From positions 1,303,545,022 to 1,303,609,021 of the forward strand of contig CM066033.1 in NCBI GenBank assembly GCA_033557465.1: a DNA stretch of 64,000 nt, read 5' to 3'. Under the pieces are notes generated by a model. That model saw only the letters and a program-made list of their open reading frames with translations. It did not search any database and was not told where the DNA came from. A program made the translations under genes and the position numbers. The stretch is from Ichthyophis bannanicus (taxonomy: Eukaryota; Chordata; Amphibia; Gymnophiona; Ichthyophiidae). Positions 1 to 9,659 of the stretch are shown in pieces. How positions within the stretch are numbered: position 1 is the first letter of the stretch; every line of letters begins with the position of its first letter.

Positions 1-118
1 ACATACATATAAAAATGTATGTTAATTTAGGCACACCTTATAAAAGTAGCCTCCCTGTGTGCACATGCCAACATGTTGAAATACAACTTATGCTCAAATA
101 CACTGTCTTGCACATGAA
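1..118. other. Intron flank left of E1
   Basis: AT-rich unique-looking sequence with no coding signal. It ends in an A run that supplies or shares the AAA core at the left end of E1. It resembles in style the low-complexity intron stretches at 19430-19760 and 38590-38740. Confidence 0.5.
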
Positions 119-305
119 AAAGAGTAGTTACTCACCTGTAACAGGTGTTCTCCAGGAGCAGCAGGAATCAGTCCTCACTTATGGGTGACATCGACGTCGA
201 TGGAGCCCTCGTGCGGAGCAATTCCCCAGCTTTCTAAGAAAGCCTTTGCGAATACTGCATGCATGCGCGGTCCCCTTCCCGCCTAAATGTGCCATCTTGC
301 TCAGT
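119..305. repeat. E1 left (3') inverted terminal repeat
   Basis: Inverted copy of 5720-5882 apart from an extra outer segment of about 30 bases at 119-150. It contains the 15-bp palindrome CACCTGTAACAGGTG (133-147) and the 14-bp perfect palindrome CATCGACGTCGATG (189-202). The homology to the right repeat ends near GCCATCTTGCTCAG. Confidence 0.88.
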
Positions 306-389
306 TCAATGACATAGCTAAAAAGACAGCACACAAAAATGTAAAAATAAACTATATACAACTGCGACTCCCAGGGGAGGAGGGAGGGT

Positions 390-488
390 TGTGAGGACTG
401 ATTCCTGCTGCTCCTGGAGATCACCTGTTATAGGTAAGTAACTACTCTTTCTCCAGGACCAAGCAGGAAGTCAGTCCTCACTTATGGG
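390..488. repeat. E1 internal complementary region (circle-junction copy)
   Basis: The first half (about 390-450) is the reverse complement of the left terminus and the second half (448-488) is the reverse complement of the right terminus. They meet at one TTT (448-450), i.e. AAA on the other strand. This is the arrangement expected of a DIRS ICR, which in the DIRS-1 model templates joining of the two ends into a circle. It lies just beyond the recombinase 3' end on the coding (minus) strand. Confidence 0.88.
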
Positions 489-622
489 ACTCCCCAGCTT
501 CAGACTACCGGGGAACCAGAACTGAAAAATGAGCTCCCTCTAGCCGCAGCATCAGAGAAAGGATTTCACTGAAACATACCCCCACCGGTAGCCCAACCAG
601 AGGGCTGGAGGGTAGGAGTTGC

Positions 623-2080
623 CTAAACCTCAAAGAGATTCCGGAGCACTGCCTGACCGAAAGCACTGTCCCTACGGGACTCTCTCTCCAGGCAGTAATG
701 GGCCGTAAAGGTCTGGCTTGAGGACCAAGTTGCAGCCCTGCAGATGTCTGCCAACGGTACGGAGCGGAGATGAGCTACTGAGGCAGCCATTGCCCTGACA
801 TGGTGAGCCGTGACCCGACCCTACAAGGGAAGGTCAGCTGCCCTCTAAGCCCAGGTGATACAGTCAGCCACCCAGATGGACAAGGTACGCTTGGAGACAG
901 GTAACCCCAAGTTATTAGGGTCAAAAGATACGAAGAGCTGAGTAGCCCTCCTATGCCCCTGCGTACGCTCAATGTAGAAGGATAAGACCCTCCTACAGTC
1001 CAGGGTATGCAGGACTGTCTCAGCCCGGCTGGAATGGGGCCTAGGGAAGAACATTGGAAGAACCACCTCCTGGTTGAGATGGAAAGAGGAGACAACCTTA
1101 GGGAGGAACTTAGGATGAGTCCGAAGGACTACCCTGTTCCTATAGAAGCGAGTGTAAGGCCTGTCACAGACCAGGGCTTGAAGCTCACTCACTCGCCTGG
1201 CCGAGGTCAAGGCCACAAGGAATAGAGCCTTCCAAGAAAGGAAGCGGAGAGGACATGTAGCCATCGGCTCAAAAGCTGGGCGAGTCAGTTGCTGCAAGAC
1301 CACATTCAACTCCCACTTAGGGGCAGGTGGACGGAGAGGTGGTTTGAGCAAAAGCAAGCCTCTGAGAAGCCTGGACACCAAGGGGTGAACCGACAGAGTG
1401 TGTCCCTTCACCAGTGAGTGGTGAGCTGCTAGAGCAGAGAGGTGGACCCGAACCGAATTGGACTTAAGGCCTTGATTGGACAAGTGCAGTAGATACTGAA
1501 GCACTACTGGTACAGTGCAGGTGAAAGGATCCTCCTTGCGCTGCTGACACCACATGGAGAACCTTCTCCACTTCAGGGCATAGGTTTTCCTGGTGGATTG
1601 CTTTCTAGAGGCCAAGACCACCTCTTCCACTTCTCGGGGTAGGCCCCAGGTAGCCAACAGTACCCTTGCAGCCTCCAGGCCATCAAATTGAGAGATTTGA
1701 GATTGGGGTGCAGAAGGGAACCCTGATACTGAGAGAGAGGATCGGGCTGCAACCCCAGAGGTAGTGGTGTGTCCACGGCTAGCTGGAGAAGAAGTGGAAA
1801 CCAGGGCTGCCTCGGCCACCTGGGAGCTATCAGAAATACCGAGGCCTTGTCCCTTAGAATCTTGAACAAGCTTCGGGCCACCAGAGGCGTGGGAGGAAAC
1901 GCATACAGGAGGCCCTGGGACCAAGAAATCAGGAAGGCATCCGCTGCTATCCTCAGGGGATGCGGTTGCCTGGAACAGAACCTGGGCAGCTGCCGGTTCA
2001 GGGGACTGGCAAAGAGATCTATGGATGGAAGTCCCCATCTCAGGAAAATTTTCTGAACCACCAAGGGGTGTGGTTGCCAT
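623..2080 (-). pseudogene. E1 tyrosine recombinase (one in-frame stop)
   Basis: A tyrosine recombinase that would insert the circular DIRS DNA. It is open from 2080 down to 845. A TAG near 843-845 then replaces the Tyr codon seen in E7, and the reading continues in the same frame to a stop at 623. The first part, out of frame with the RNase H-linker ORF, overlaps it. A SAM-like N-terminal domain contains SNSVRVHLSALAAHH. The catalytic part shows TSARRVSELQAL (catalytic Arg), an H-x-x-R box (HHVR) beyond the stop, and the terminal Trp/Tyr region (ATWSS, AHYC). The C-terminus NLFEV is shared with E7 and E8. It is disabled unless the stop is read through. Confidence 0.8.
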
Positions 2081-3645
2081 TCATGGGGTTGCAGAATCCT
2101 GCTCAACCTGTCTACCAGGAAGTTTTCCTGGCCAGGGAGATAAACAGCCTTGAGAAACATGCTGTGTGAGAGCAAAAAAGCACAGAGCCTGTGCCTCTCG
2201 ACACAGGAGCCTGGACCCCGTGCCTCCCTGCTTGTTCACATAGAACATGGCCACTTGATTGTCCATCTCTACCAGAACAGACTGGTGAGCCAAGGTGTGA
2301 GAGAAGGTTTTGAGGGCTAAGTGAATAGCCCGAAGTTCCAGGAGGTTGATTTGCTGTGTGGCCTCACATGGAGACCACAGGCCCTGGGTGCACCTGTCCA
2401 AGCAATGTGCACCCCCAGCCCTGCAAGGAGGCATCGGTGGTCAGCACCACCATGGAAACAGGCACCTGAAAAGGCACCCCCTGTAATAAATTGGGGGGGG
2501 GGGTGTAGCCACCATTGCAGGGAGTCCAGGAACGGTTTGGACACCCGCACTTTGTCTGCAAGGCTTCCTGTGGCTTGTTTCCACTGAGTTCGGAGACACC
2601 ATTGTGCAGGTCTCATGTGGAGGTGGGCATTTGGGGTCACATGCACTGTCAATGCCATGTGGCCCAGGAGCTTTAGACAGAGTCTGGTGGAGACTTTTGG
2701 CATGCTCAGAAACTGGTTTGCCAAGTCTATGAGTCTTTGAGCCCTGTCTCTTGGCAAGTAAGCCTTTGCTTGCAGGGAGTCCAACCTTGCCCCTATGAAC
2801 TCTAGGTTCTGGGAGGGGAGCAAAGTGGACTTTGCGAAGTTTATGACAAACCCTAGGTGTTGAAGGAGGGAGACAGTTCCGAGGGTGGTTTGCCGGGCCT
2901 CCTGGGAAGTCTGACCCCTAATGAGCCAGCCGTCCAGGTAGGGGAAGACAAAAAAAACCCTGATTCCTTAAGTAGGCCGCCACCACCGCCAGACACTTTG
3001 TAAAGACCCTTGGGGCGGAGGTCAGGCCAAAGGGTAGTACTCTGTACTGGTACTGGTTTCCTACCACAATGAACCTGAGGTACTTTCTGTGGTCTGGATG
3101 AATGAGGATGTGAGTGTACACATCCTTTAGATCTAAGGAGCATACCAATCTCCCTGCTGGAGGTAGGGCAAAAGTGTTCCAAGAGTAAGCATCTTGAACC
3201 TTTCTTTCTCCAAGAACTTGTTGAGATTCCTGAGGTCGAGAATAGGCCTGAGGCCCCCGGTTCTCTTTGGTACAAGGAAGTACCTGGAGTAGAACCCGTG
3301 ACCTTGCAGGTGGGGAGGTACCGGCTCTACCGCCTGGTCTAGAAGCAGACCTTCAAGTTCTTGAAGGAGGAGGTCTGTGTGCAGAGGAGGTCTTTGAGGC
3401 TCTCCTGGAAAGTAGGTTGGAGGCAACTGCTGGAAATGGAGCATATAGCCCTTGTGGACTATGCTCAATACCCAAGCATTTCCTGTAATGGGTGGCCACC
3501 TGTGGGCAAACAGGACTAGATGACCTCCTGTGCGGAGATGGGACAGCAGAGGTGGAAAGGCTATGCTGTGGGAGTCAAAAACCTCCTCCCTGCGGAGTGG
3601 GAGCAGGAGCCGGAGGCTTGGGGGTCTTCTGCCTACGGGGCCCAT
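1573..3645 (-). pseudogene. E1 reverse transcriptase / RNase H / linker (frameshifted)
   Basis: The polymerase ORF of E1. It starts at MGPVGRRPPSL (3645), overlapping the gag 3' end in another frame as in E8. RT features are FLVPKRTGGLRPILDL, then a frame change near 3130-3150, LDLKDVYTHI (motif A region, usually DAYTHI) and PFGLTSAPRVFTK. The YLDD box region falls near 2930 and is damaged. RNase H begins near 2820 (LEFIGARLDS) and is broken in a G run at about 2500. It resumes with LLELRAIHLALK, MDNQVAMFYVNKQGGTGS and a final YLPGQENFLVDRLSR. The segment DLFASPLNRQLP to APRWPRQPWF is the conserved DIRS linker between RNase H and recombinase; a relation to the Dam-like methyltransferase of DIRS elements is possible but I cannot show it. 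Confidence 0.8.
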
Positions 3646-5470
3646 GTCCCTGCCCCTTGGCCTGCTGACCCTGCTGGGGAGGCCTGGTACTGAGGGAAAG
3701 GTTTGTAGGCAGCCACCTTCCTCGGGTAAAAGGACTTCTTACCCGAGCCCTTCTTCCTCTGAGAAGGGGCAGAGGTTTTTCTGGACAGCCTTGTCCTAGT
3801 CAGGTGCTCGGTTTTGAGCTCAGCCGCCTTCTCGGCCATGGGCTTGCCAAAAAGGTTTTCACCTCGGCAAGGGACATTGACCAACTTGTCCTGCACCCAG
3901 GGCTCGAGGTCCGATAACTGCAACCATGCCAGGCGTAGGGCCCCGATGCCGGCCGCCGCCACACGGGCCGAAGCCTCGAAGCCATCGTAGGCCGCTCGGG
4001 ACATGAACTTTGAGCATTCCCGGATTCCCGAGGACAAGGTCTTGAACCTCTGCAAAGGCTCCCCGCAGATGCCAGCAGAGAACCCGGCAAGTTCCTTCGC
4101 CAGGTCCCATAGGTACATGCCCATGTACAGCTAGTAAGACTGGACACGGCAAGCAAGCATCGAGCCCTGGAAGCACTTTCTGCCGAAAGCATCCAGGTTC
4201 TGGGCCTCACTGCCGGGAGGCACCGCAGAGTGCATCTTCTGGCTTTTCAGACGATGCATGACCAATTCCACCACCATGGAATGGTGCTGCAGCTGAGCCT
4301 TCTGGAAACCAGGGCTCTTACGGAGTCGATAAATGGAATCAACCCACTTGCTCAAAACCGGCGCCAAGGCCGGTGCCTCCCACATCCGGAAGAGAAGCCG
4401 TTCCAGCATCAGAGGAACAGGCACAGTAAAGGACTCCTTCGGAGGAGAGTCATACTGGAGGGCCTCGAGCTCTTCGGCTCACGGCTCCTCCTTGGGGTCT
4501 GCGGGAATCGCCAAAAGCCTTGGCCATGTTCCTGATGAACTCAGAGAACCTGGTGTCCTCCGGAGGGGACCTACTCCGGGGCTCGGACTGCGGTGAGTCT
4601 GAAAAGTATCAGGGGACTCCTCGTCCTCTGTCTCCCACGCGGACTCATCCGAAGAGGAGTCGGGGGGCTCCAACCGCAGAGGTCGAGGTGGCACCCGCCC
4701 CGACGCCGAAGGCACCGGCGTCGACGCCCTCGGTTCTGAGCAGGAGGTCGAGGGTGACCGTGACAGAGGATGAACTCGAACCTTCATGGTCTCGAGTATC
4801 GGCTCGGTCTCCGGGGTCGACTTAGACGTCGATGTCCCGGTGGTCGGGGCAGATGCACCAGCGAGGCTGGCCATCAGTACCCGCTGCTGATCCATGAAGG
4901 CAGACAATCTGCTCTCCAAGGCTGTCAGCCTGAGTCCAAGCTCAGGAGACTCAGCAGCCACCGACTCGTGCCCCGGCGGCGCCAGGCCCGACGTCAGCTC
5001 CCTAAGAGGAGAGTCCACGAGGACAACAGGACTTACGTGTCCGGCGGGTTCCGTCTCCACATGGGGCATTTTGGATGGCTTCTCCTGCTCCAAGGGCCCG
5101 GGACGGCGGTTGGGGGTCCGAGACCTGGCCCTCGAGGAACCAGGGACCTCCTCAGACGCCGCCCTCACGAGCCATTTCTTCCTCTTACGTTCCCGATCGG
5201 GGGACCCCCTGTCTGAGGAACCCCGGCGATGCTCGGGGTCAGACTCCCGAGACTTCGAGGCCTCGGACGAGGTCCGGGCCCGGCCAGAGGCAGAGTCAGA
5301 AAAAATCCGTTCTTTCTGATTCGTAGTGCCTTAGTGGACATTTTGCCACATGGGACACAGACCTTAGGATCATGATCCGGTCCGAGGCATCGAAGGCAGC
5401 AGTCATGTGTGTCGGTGAGAGACATCAGTTTCTTGCACCGATCACACTTTTTGAAACCACTGTAAGCCAT
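3633..5470 (-). pseudogene. E1 gag-like protein (broken)
   Basis: Structural protein of the element. The likely start is MAYSGFKKC at 5470. The N-terminus has a zinc-ribbon-like pattern, CDRCKK then about 13 residues, DTHDCCLRCLGPDHDP, shared with E5, E7 and E8. A long Ser/Pro/Arg-rich middle follows (4479-5168), with PPDSSSDESAWETEDEESPDTF. Then comes the conserved lineage-A gag core: ERLLFRMWEAP, the box around HHSMVVELVMHRLKSQKMHS, CFQGSMLACRVQSYQLYMG, and a Lys-rich tail. Frame changes are needed near 5165, 4479, 4424-4131 and at the C-terminus. The core is also found in E2 and E5. Confidence 0.72.
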
Positions 5471-5719
5471 CGGGGAAAAAGGGGCCCCCGCGAGGTCAAA
5501 GGACCGGCCTTCCAGGGAAAAGACAAAAAGGGCGCGAACGCCAGCCACGAAGGGCGAAAACCGAAAAATAGAAGACGGGCTCGATACCGGTGTACTGAAC
5601 CCGGTGGGAAGGGGAACCGGCGTCGAACCGGAGAAAAAAACACGATAAAATCACAAGAAAAAACATCAATTTTTCCAGGTGACACGGACAGACGTCCCGT
5701 GGGCTCAACGGAAAAAGAA

Positions 5720-5882
5720 AGACTGAGCAAGATGGCACCTTTAGGCGGGAAGGGGACCGCGCATGCGTGCAGTATTCCCAAAGGCTTTCTTAGAAAGCTG
5801 GGGAATTGCTCCGCACAGGGGCTCCATCGACGTCGATGTCACCCATAAGTGAGGACTGACTTCCTGCTTGGTCCTGGAGAAA
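5720..5882. repeat. E1 right (5') inverted terminal repeat
   Basis: Inverted copy of the inner part of 119-305. It carries the palindrome CATCGACGTCGATG at 5825-5838 and ends ...GGTCCTGGAG followed by AAA. Being the 5' end on the coding strand, it should hold the element promoter; no TATA box is obvious. Confidence 0.85.
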
Positions 5883-6349
5883 TATTATTCTTAATGAAGC
5901 TTTTTTCTCAGTCAAGGTTCTGACTCACAGCTAAAATCTGATCGGACACCAAAGAGAGGCAGCCAGGTTTCCTACAACCATCTCTTCTCTGTTTTCTTGC
6001 TTATCTTATGCGCTAAATCTGTGAGTCAGCTGCTACAAACAGGAAGAGTTTTCCTCCTAATCTATTTCTAAGCCATGTGAATCCATCCTAACCATTACAC
6101 ACAAGTCTTTCTAAGTCTTTGCTCTCCCTTTTCTACAGTCACTGATCACTCTCCAGGACCATCCCTGAGCCCTTCATGATCAATAAATCTCAATCTTCCT
6201 TGTTCTCTCATTCACCTTTCTCTAGGTGGAGTGATGAGGAAGAAATGAAGGTTCTTTCCATAAATCTTTTCACAATTTATAAAGAAAAATATCTAAAGGT
6301 TCCAATATTCCAGATACCGCCAAAAGGATAAATTAGAGCTTACCTGCTT
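5883..6349. other. Intron spacer with a dispersed repeat (about 6090-6245)
   Basis: No coding exon recognised. The stretch 6090-6245 resembles 20100-20235: both have a CAGTCA.CTGATCAC.CTCCAG.A block, then TGATCAATAAATC and a pyrimidine tract ending TTTCTCTAG or TTTTTCTAG. This suggests a dispersed repeat or an old duplication of intron sequence. Confidence 0.5.
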
Positions 6350-6474
6350 TTTTTTTTTTGTCCCATCAAGTCAGTGCTGACTCCTGGAGACCCAGCTACC
6401 TCTGGATTTGCTTGGCAATGTATCACTGGAAGTAGATTGCCAGGCCTTTTCTTCCAAGACAATGAAGGGTAAAG
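6350..6474 (-). repeat. SINE-2, 3' part (split by E2)
   Basis: The 3' half of a tRNA-derived SINE on the minus strand, ending in a poly-A tail (T run at 6351-6360 on the plus strand). The other half is 12055-12150. Joining across E2 gives a continuous SINE like the one at 18680-18830 (shared TTGTGACCTTGG.CAA block and GGCCTGGCAATCTA). Confidence 0.75.
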
Positions 6475-6741
6475 CACAGTTACTTACCTGTAACAGGTGA
6501 TCTCTGGGAACAGCAGGAATAAGTCTTCACATATGGGTACGTCGGTACCGACGGAGTCTGCGAGGGAACGCTTCAAAGCTTCCAATCAGAAAGCTTTTGG
6601 AAGCATCCCACCACGCCTGCGTGCTGCCTTCCCCAACTGTCTCTCCTCAGTTAAGTTTTAAAGCTGAGACAAAGAGAAAGAGAGAGAGAAGGGAAAGATA
6701 GAAATAGAGAAAATACAACTCCTGGGGAGGTGGGGGGGGTT

Positions 6742-6840
6742 GTGAAGACTTATTCCTGCTGTTCCCAGAGATCACCTGTTACAGGTAAGTAACTGTGCTA
6801 TCTCCAGGAACAAGCAGGAATGAGTCTTCACATATGGGGA
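6742..6840. repeat. E2 internal complementary region
   Basis: Reverse complement of the left end (CAGGTAAGTAACTGTG) joined at about 6796-6801 to the reverse complement of the right end (ATCTCCAGGAACAAGCAGGAATGAGTCTTCACATATGGG). It predicts a circle junction GGAGATAGCACAG with an AG core. Confidence 0.82.
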
Positions 6841-7010
6841 CTCCCAAGCTAAGATGCCTGGAGTCCCAGCATGTTATAGACTGGAACATGCTACACCTCA
6901 TATCGCCAGGCATCCTCAGGATGGAGGGTAGGAGTTGAGAACAGAAAGGTGCTGTAAGAGACAGCCAACCTAGCATAGGACTGCAGGCAAGGAGTCCTTG
7001 TGTGGATGAC

Positions 7011-9361
7011 AATTATCATCAATATATTGAAAAGGAAATATTGCAATATGGACCTCCCCTAACAGGATTGCAGAAAAGTATGGAGGTTCATGAGATCTAC
7101 TGGGGATCCAGTAGAGGAACCTCAAGGAGGACCTCACTTTGAAATGGAGGTAATAAACCTGTTAGAAAAAACAGTGGAGGTCAGAATCCTGAAAGGTGAG
7201 AGGTAACCCCAGAGATCAACTGGGGTAGTACAAAAACAGTAGGCCTTCAGCGGAAGGCTTTATGAAAAAAGCCTAGACTCTTTTGGCTGCAGAGTGGCTC
7301 ACTCTTAGGAGCAAAAAGAGGAAAGGCTGACCGATTTGGACAAACCGGCCTAGTCCTTGTGGGAAGAAAACCCCCTGCATCCCAAAAAGAAGGACAGATG
7401 TCTGAGGCATTAGATCCGCTGATTAACTGAAGATCCGCAATGTCTTTCCTAACTGGTGTAGCTAGGAAAGATACTGGAGATGGAGAGCTTCAGGGGTACC
7501 TGAACCTTAAGGTTATGGTAGAAGTTGTTAACTACCACGGGAAGTGGTTGTGTGTGTAGAACCCCAAACATGCTGGACAGCATGGTATGGGTACAGCCCA
7601 ATTGACAGAAACATATAGAGATATGTATAGCTATATGAGCATAGACAGTCAGATAGATAAGTATGTGAATACATATTTACCTATAATAAAATATCTCGAC
7701 AGACACACATATATATATGTATATATATACATATAGATATATAGATAGACATATAAGAATATATCTACAGTGAGATATAGAAGGGCATAATATATATACA
7801 CACAAATGACAGATATATATATCTATAGAGATGTATACAGATATATATATAGATATGAATATATAGGCCTATATATAGGTGTCTGCAGTTAAGCAGACAG
7901 AGATATGCCTATAGAAGTATATTCACATAGGATATGTGGAGAGGAAAGATTCATCTAATAACAAGAAGGTGGAACCTACTTGAGAAGATATATAGAGAAT
8001 CTATTCCTCCTGGTTATGATGGAGGGAGTCAGGGGAAAAATCTCCCTGACAAGGAACAGACTAGATTGCTGCAAGAATGCTAGCAAGTGAAATAACCAGG
8101 ATAGTTACGTGAAGAGCAGAGGATAATATCAGTCTGCAGGCAGCAAGTCTTGAGTCTTGCAGAACTCTAGCATGGTAAATGGACAGAAGACGCATAGGAA
8201 TGAGATACCATGTTGACCTACTTGAGGGGCAAAAAGGGTATCATGCGTTCTTTAGCTGAATATGCTCTGTCCAGGAAGGATTAGGATACCATGAGGATGA
8301 GCTGCAGGGAAAAAAAGAGCATATTCCCGGTGCGAATCCAGAGGACCAAACCAGGGAATTGAACAACTCTTTAATCTTTCACGTAAGAGAAGGCCCATGT
8401 CCTTTGTTTTAAAAAGGAGATAGAAGGGTAGGAAGAACCCTTCCAGTCATGAAGGCATGAGTGAGGGAGCCTTTTCCAACCATCTAAGACAGCTGTTAGA
8501 GAAAATCCTAATGCTCTCTAGCAAGGGCCCATAGTGGAAAGCTTCTCTGTAGAGTTGCAGAGAGCATGATGCAGGAGAATTAGGGGATAGAACTGGCTGT
8601 TGGAAAAGCCAGTACCTACGCCAACTATGCTGCCAAACCCAAGGGAATTGGAGATGGCAAGAATAGAAGACAATTCAAGAAACCTGTAGTGATTAGATTT
8701 TCCAAGACAGATGAATCCACTGTCTTGGAGTCAATACTAAGGCCAGAAAGAATGTCCATGGAGGACAACCCTGGATGCTTGTGGAAAAGAACCAGTGGTC
8801 CAATCACTAGAGCTCCTGCATGGGCAGCTGCTAGTAAGACAGCAGAAGAATCTTTCTGTTTAAAAACAGAAAAAACAGAGAGAGCAGGAGTAAGAAAGCT
8901 CTGGACCTGTCTGATAAGCTGCCCTAAAGCAAAAGTGAAGAAGGGAGTTAACTCAGAGAGGAAAAACTCCACACTGGAATAGTGACAAAACTAGAGGGGC
9001 TGAAGAAGAAGCCCTCCAGTGTAGTAGTACCACTCTTACAGAGGAAATGCTTGGTAAGAGGGTAGAGAAGATAGAGCTGAATGGAGACTTACAATGTGGT
9101 AAGTCTGTAGAAAGGAAAAATTCATGCTGGTACAGAAAAGCTATCGTTTGATAGTTGTTAAACCTCTTTCCCTGATAGGAAGAAGAGGAGAAACCTGTGA
9201 CCTATAGGCATGAACATCCTAAGAGCTCGTATAACAGAAAAAAGTGAATGTCTTGTGAAAAGAGATCCATGCCTAGAGTTTAGAATGAAAGCAGTGGGAG
9301 GCTTCTACTGAGAAGAAGCAAACTGCAGGTTCTAAACCCCAAGAGGCATAAGAAATATGAT
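7011..9361. other. Unidentified interior of E2
   Basis: About 2.35 kb where other DIRS copies hold recombinase and polymerase. I see no YLDD, SARR.SELQAL, H-x-x-R or RNase H motif in any frame. A TA-rich stretch (ATATAT/AGATAT arrays) occupies about 7690-7930. The longest reading (8625-8972, minus, 115 aa) is not recognisable. It may be an unrelated filler captured by a non-autonomous element, or a coding region decayed past recognition. Confidence 0.5.
7690..7930. repeat. TA-rich simple sequence
   Basis: Imperfect (TA)n, ATAGATAT and GATATATA repeats inside the non-coding interior of E2; likely microsatellite growth. Confidence 0.75.
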
Positions 9362-9657
9362 GATTTTATTTATTTATTTATTTACATTCTCTTATATACC
9401 GCGCTATTCTGCATCAGTGCGGTTTACATTGAACAAACTGAAATTACATTGAACAGGGCATTATAACTTGGAGATAACTATTTTACAGGGAACATGGGCT
9501 ATGGAGGGTTAAGTGGCTTGCCCAAGACCACAAGGAGCACCTGTGGGACTAGAAACCCCAGTCCTTCCGGCCCAAGGTTGCTGTCCTCTAGTGGGATTTG
9601 AACCACCGACCTTCCGGCCTGAAGTACCTTGCCCCAACCACTAGGCTACTCCTCCAT
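9362..9657 (-). repeat. SINE-1 copy in E2 (minus)
   Basis: tRNA-derived SINE in reverse orientation. The head (near 9657) has an A-box-like TAGCCTAGTGG and a B-box-like GGTTCAAATCCC. The body ends in a tail matching a LINE 3' end (GCGGTATATAAGAGAATG) followed by AAATAAATA repeats. Other copies lie at 15275-15566, 33308-33601 and 42212-42492. It lies just past the gag 3' end of E2. Confidence 0.85.
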
Positions 9658-9659
9658 GA

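Larger units (their letters stand above)
119..5882 (-). mobile_element. DIRS retrotransposon E1 (lineage A, full length)
   Basis: A full-length DIRS-type element read right to left: 5' inverted terminal repeat (about 5720-5882), gag, RT/RNase H, tyrosine recombinase, ICR (390-488), 3' terminal repeat (119-305). The two ends are inverted copies over about 150 bp, sharing the CATCGACGTCGATG palindrome and the AAAGCTTTCT-like and GCATGCGCGG blocks. The left end has about 30 extra bases, including CACCTGTAACAGGTG at 133-147. Both ends are bounded by AAA (119-121 and 5880-5882). No target duplication beyond the core is visible. DIRS elements are known to integrate by tyrosine recombinase from a circular DNA. 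All ORFs carry breaks, so this copy is probably dead. E7 and E8 are close relatives. Confidence 0.92.

Noticed and set aside
119..5882. LTR retrovirus or endogenous retrovirus
   Set aside because: No direct LTRs, protease, integrase or env; inverted ends, ICR and tyrosine recombinase identify DIRS.
7690..7930. Replication origin or regulatory AT-rich element
   Set aside because: Plain TA-type microsatellite inside a dead element; no supporting motif.
8625..8972. 115-aa minus-strand ORF inside E2 as a novel gene
   Set aside because: No start context, no recognisable domain, not seen in sister elements; length is compatible with chance.
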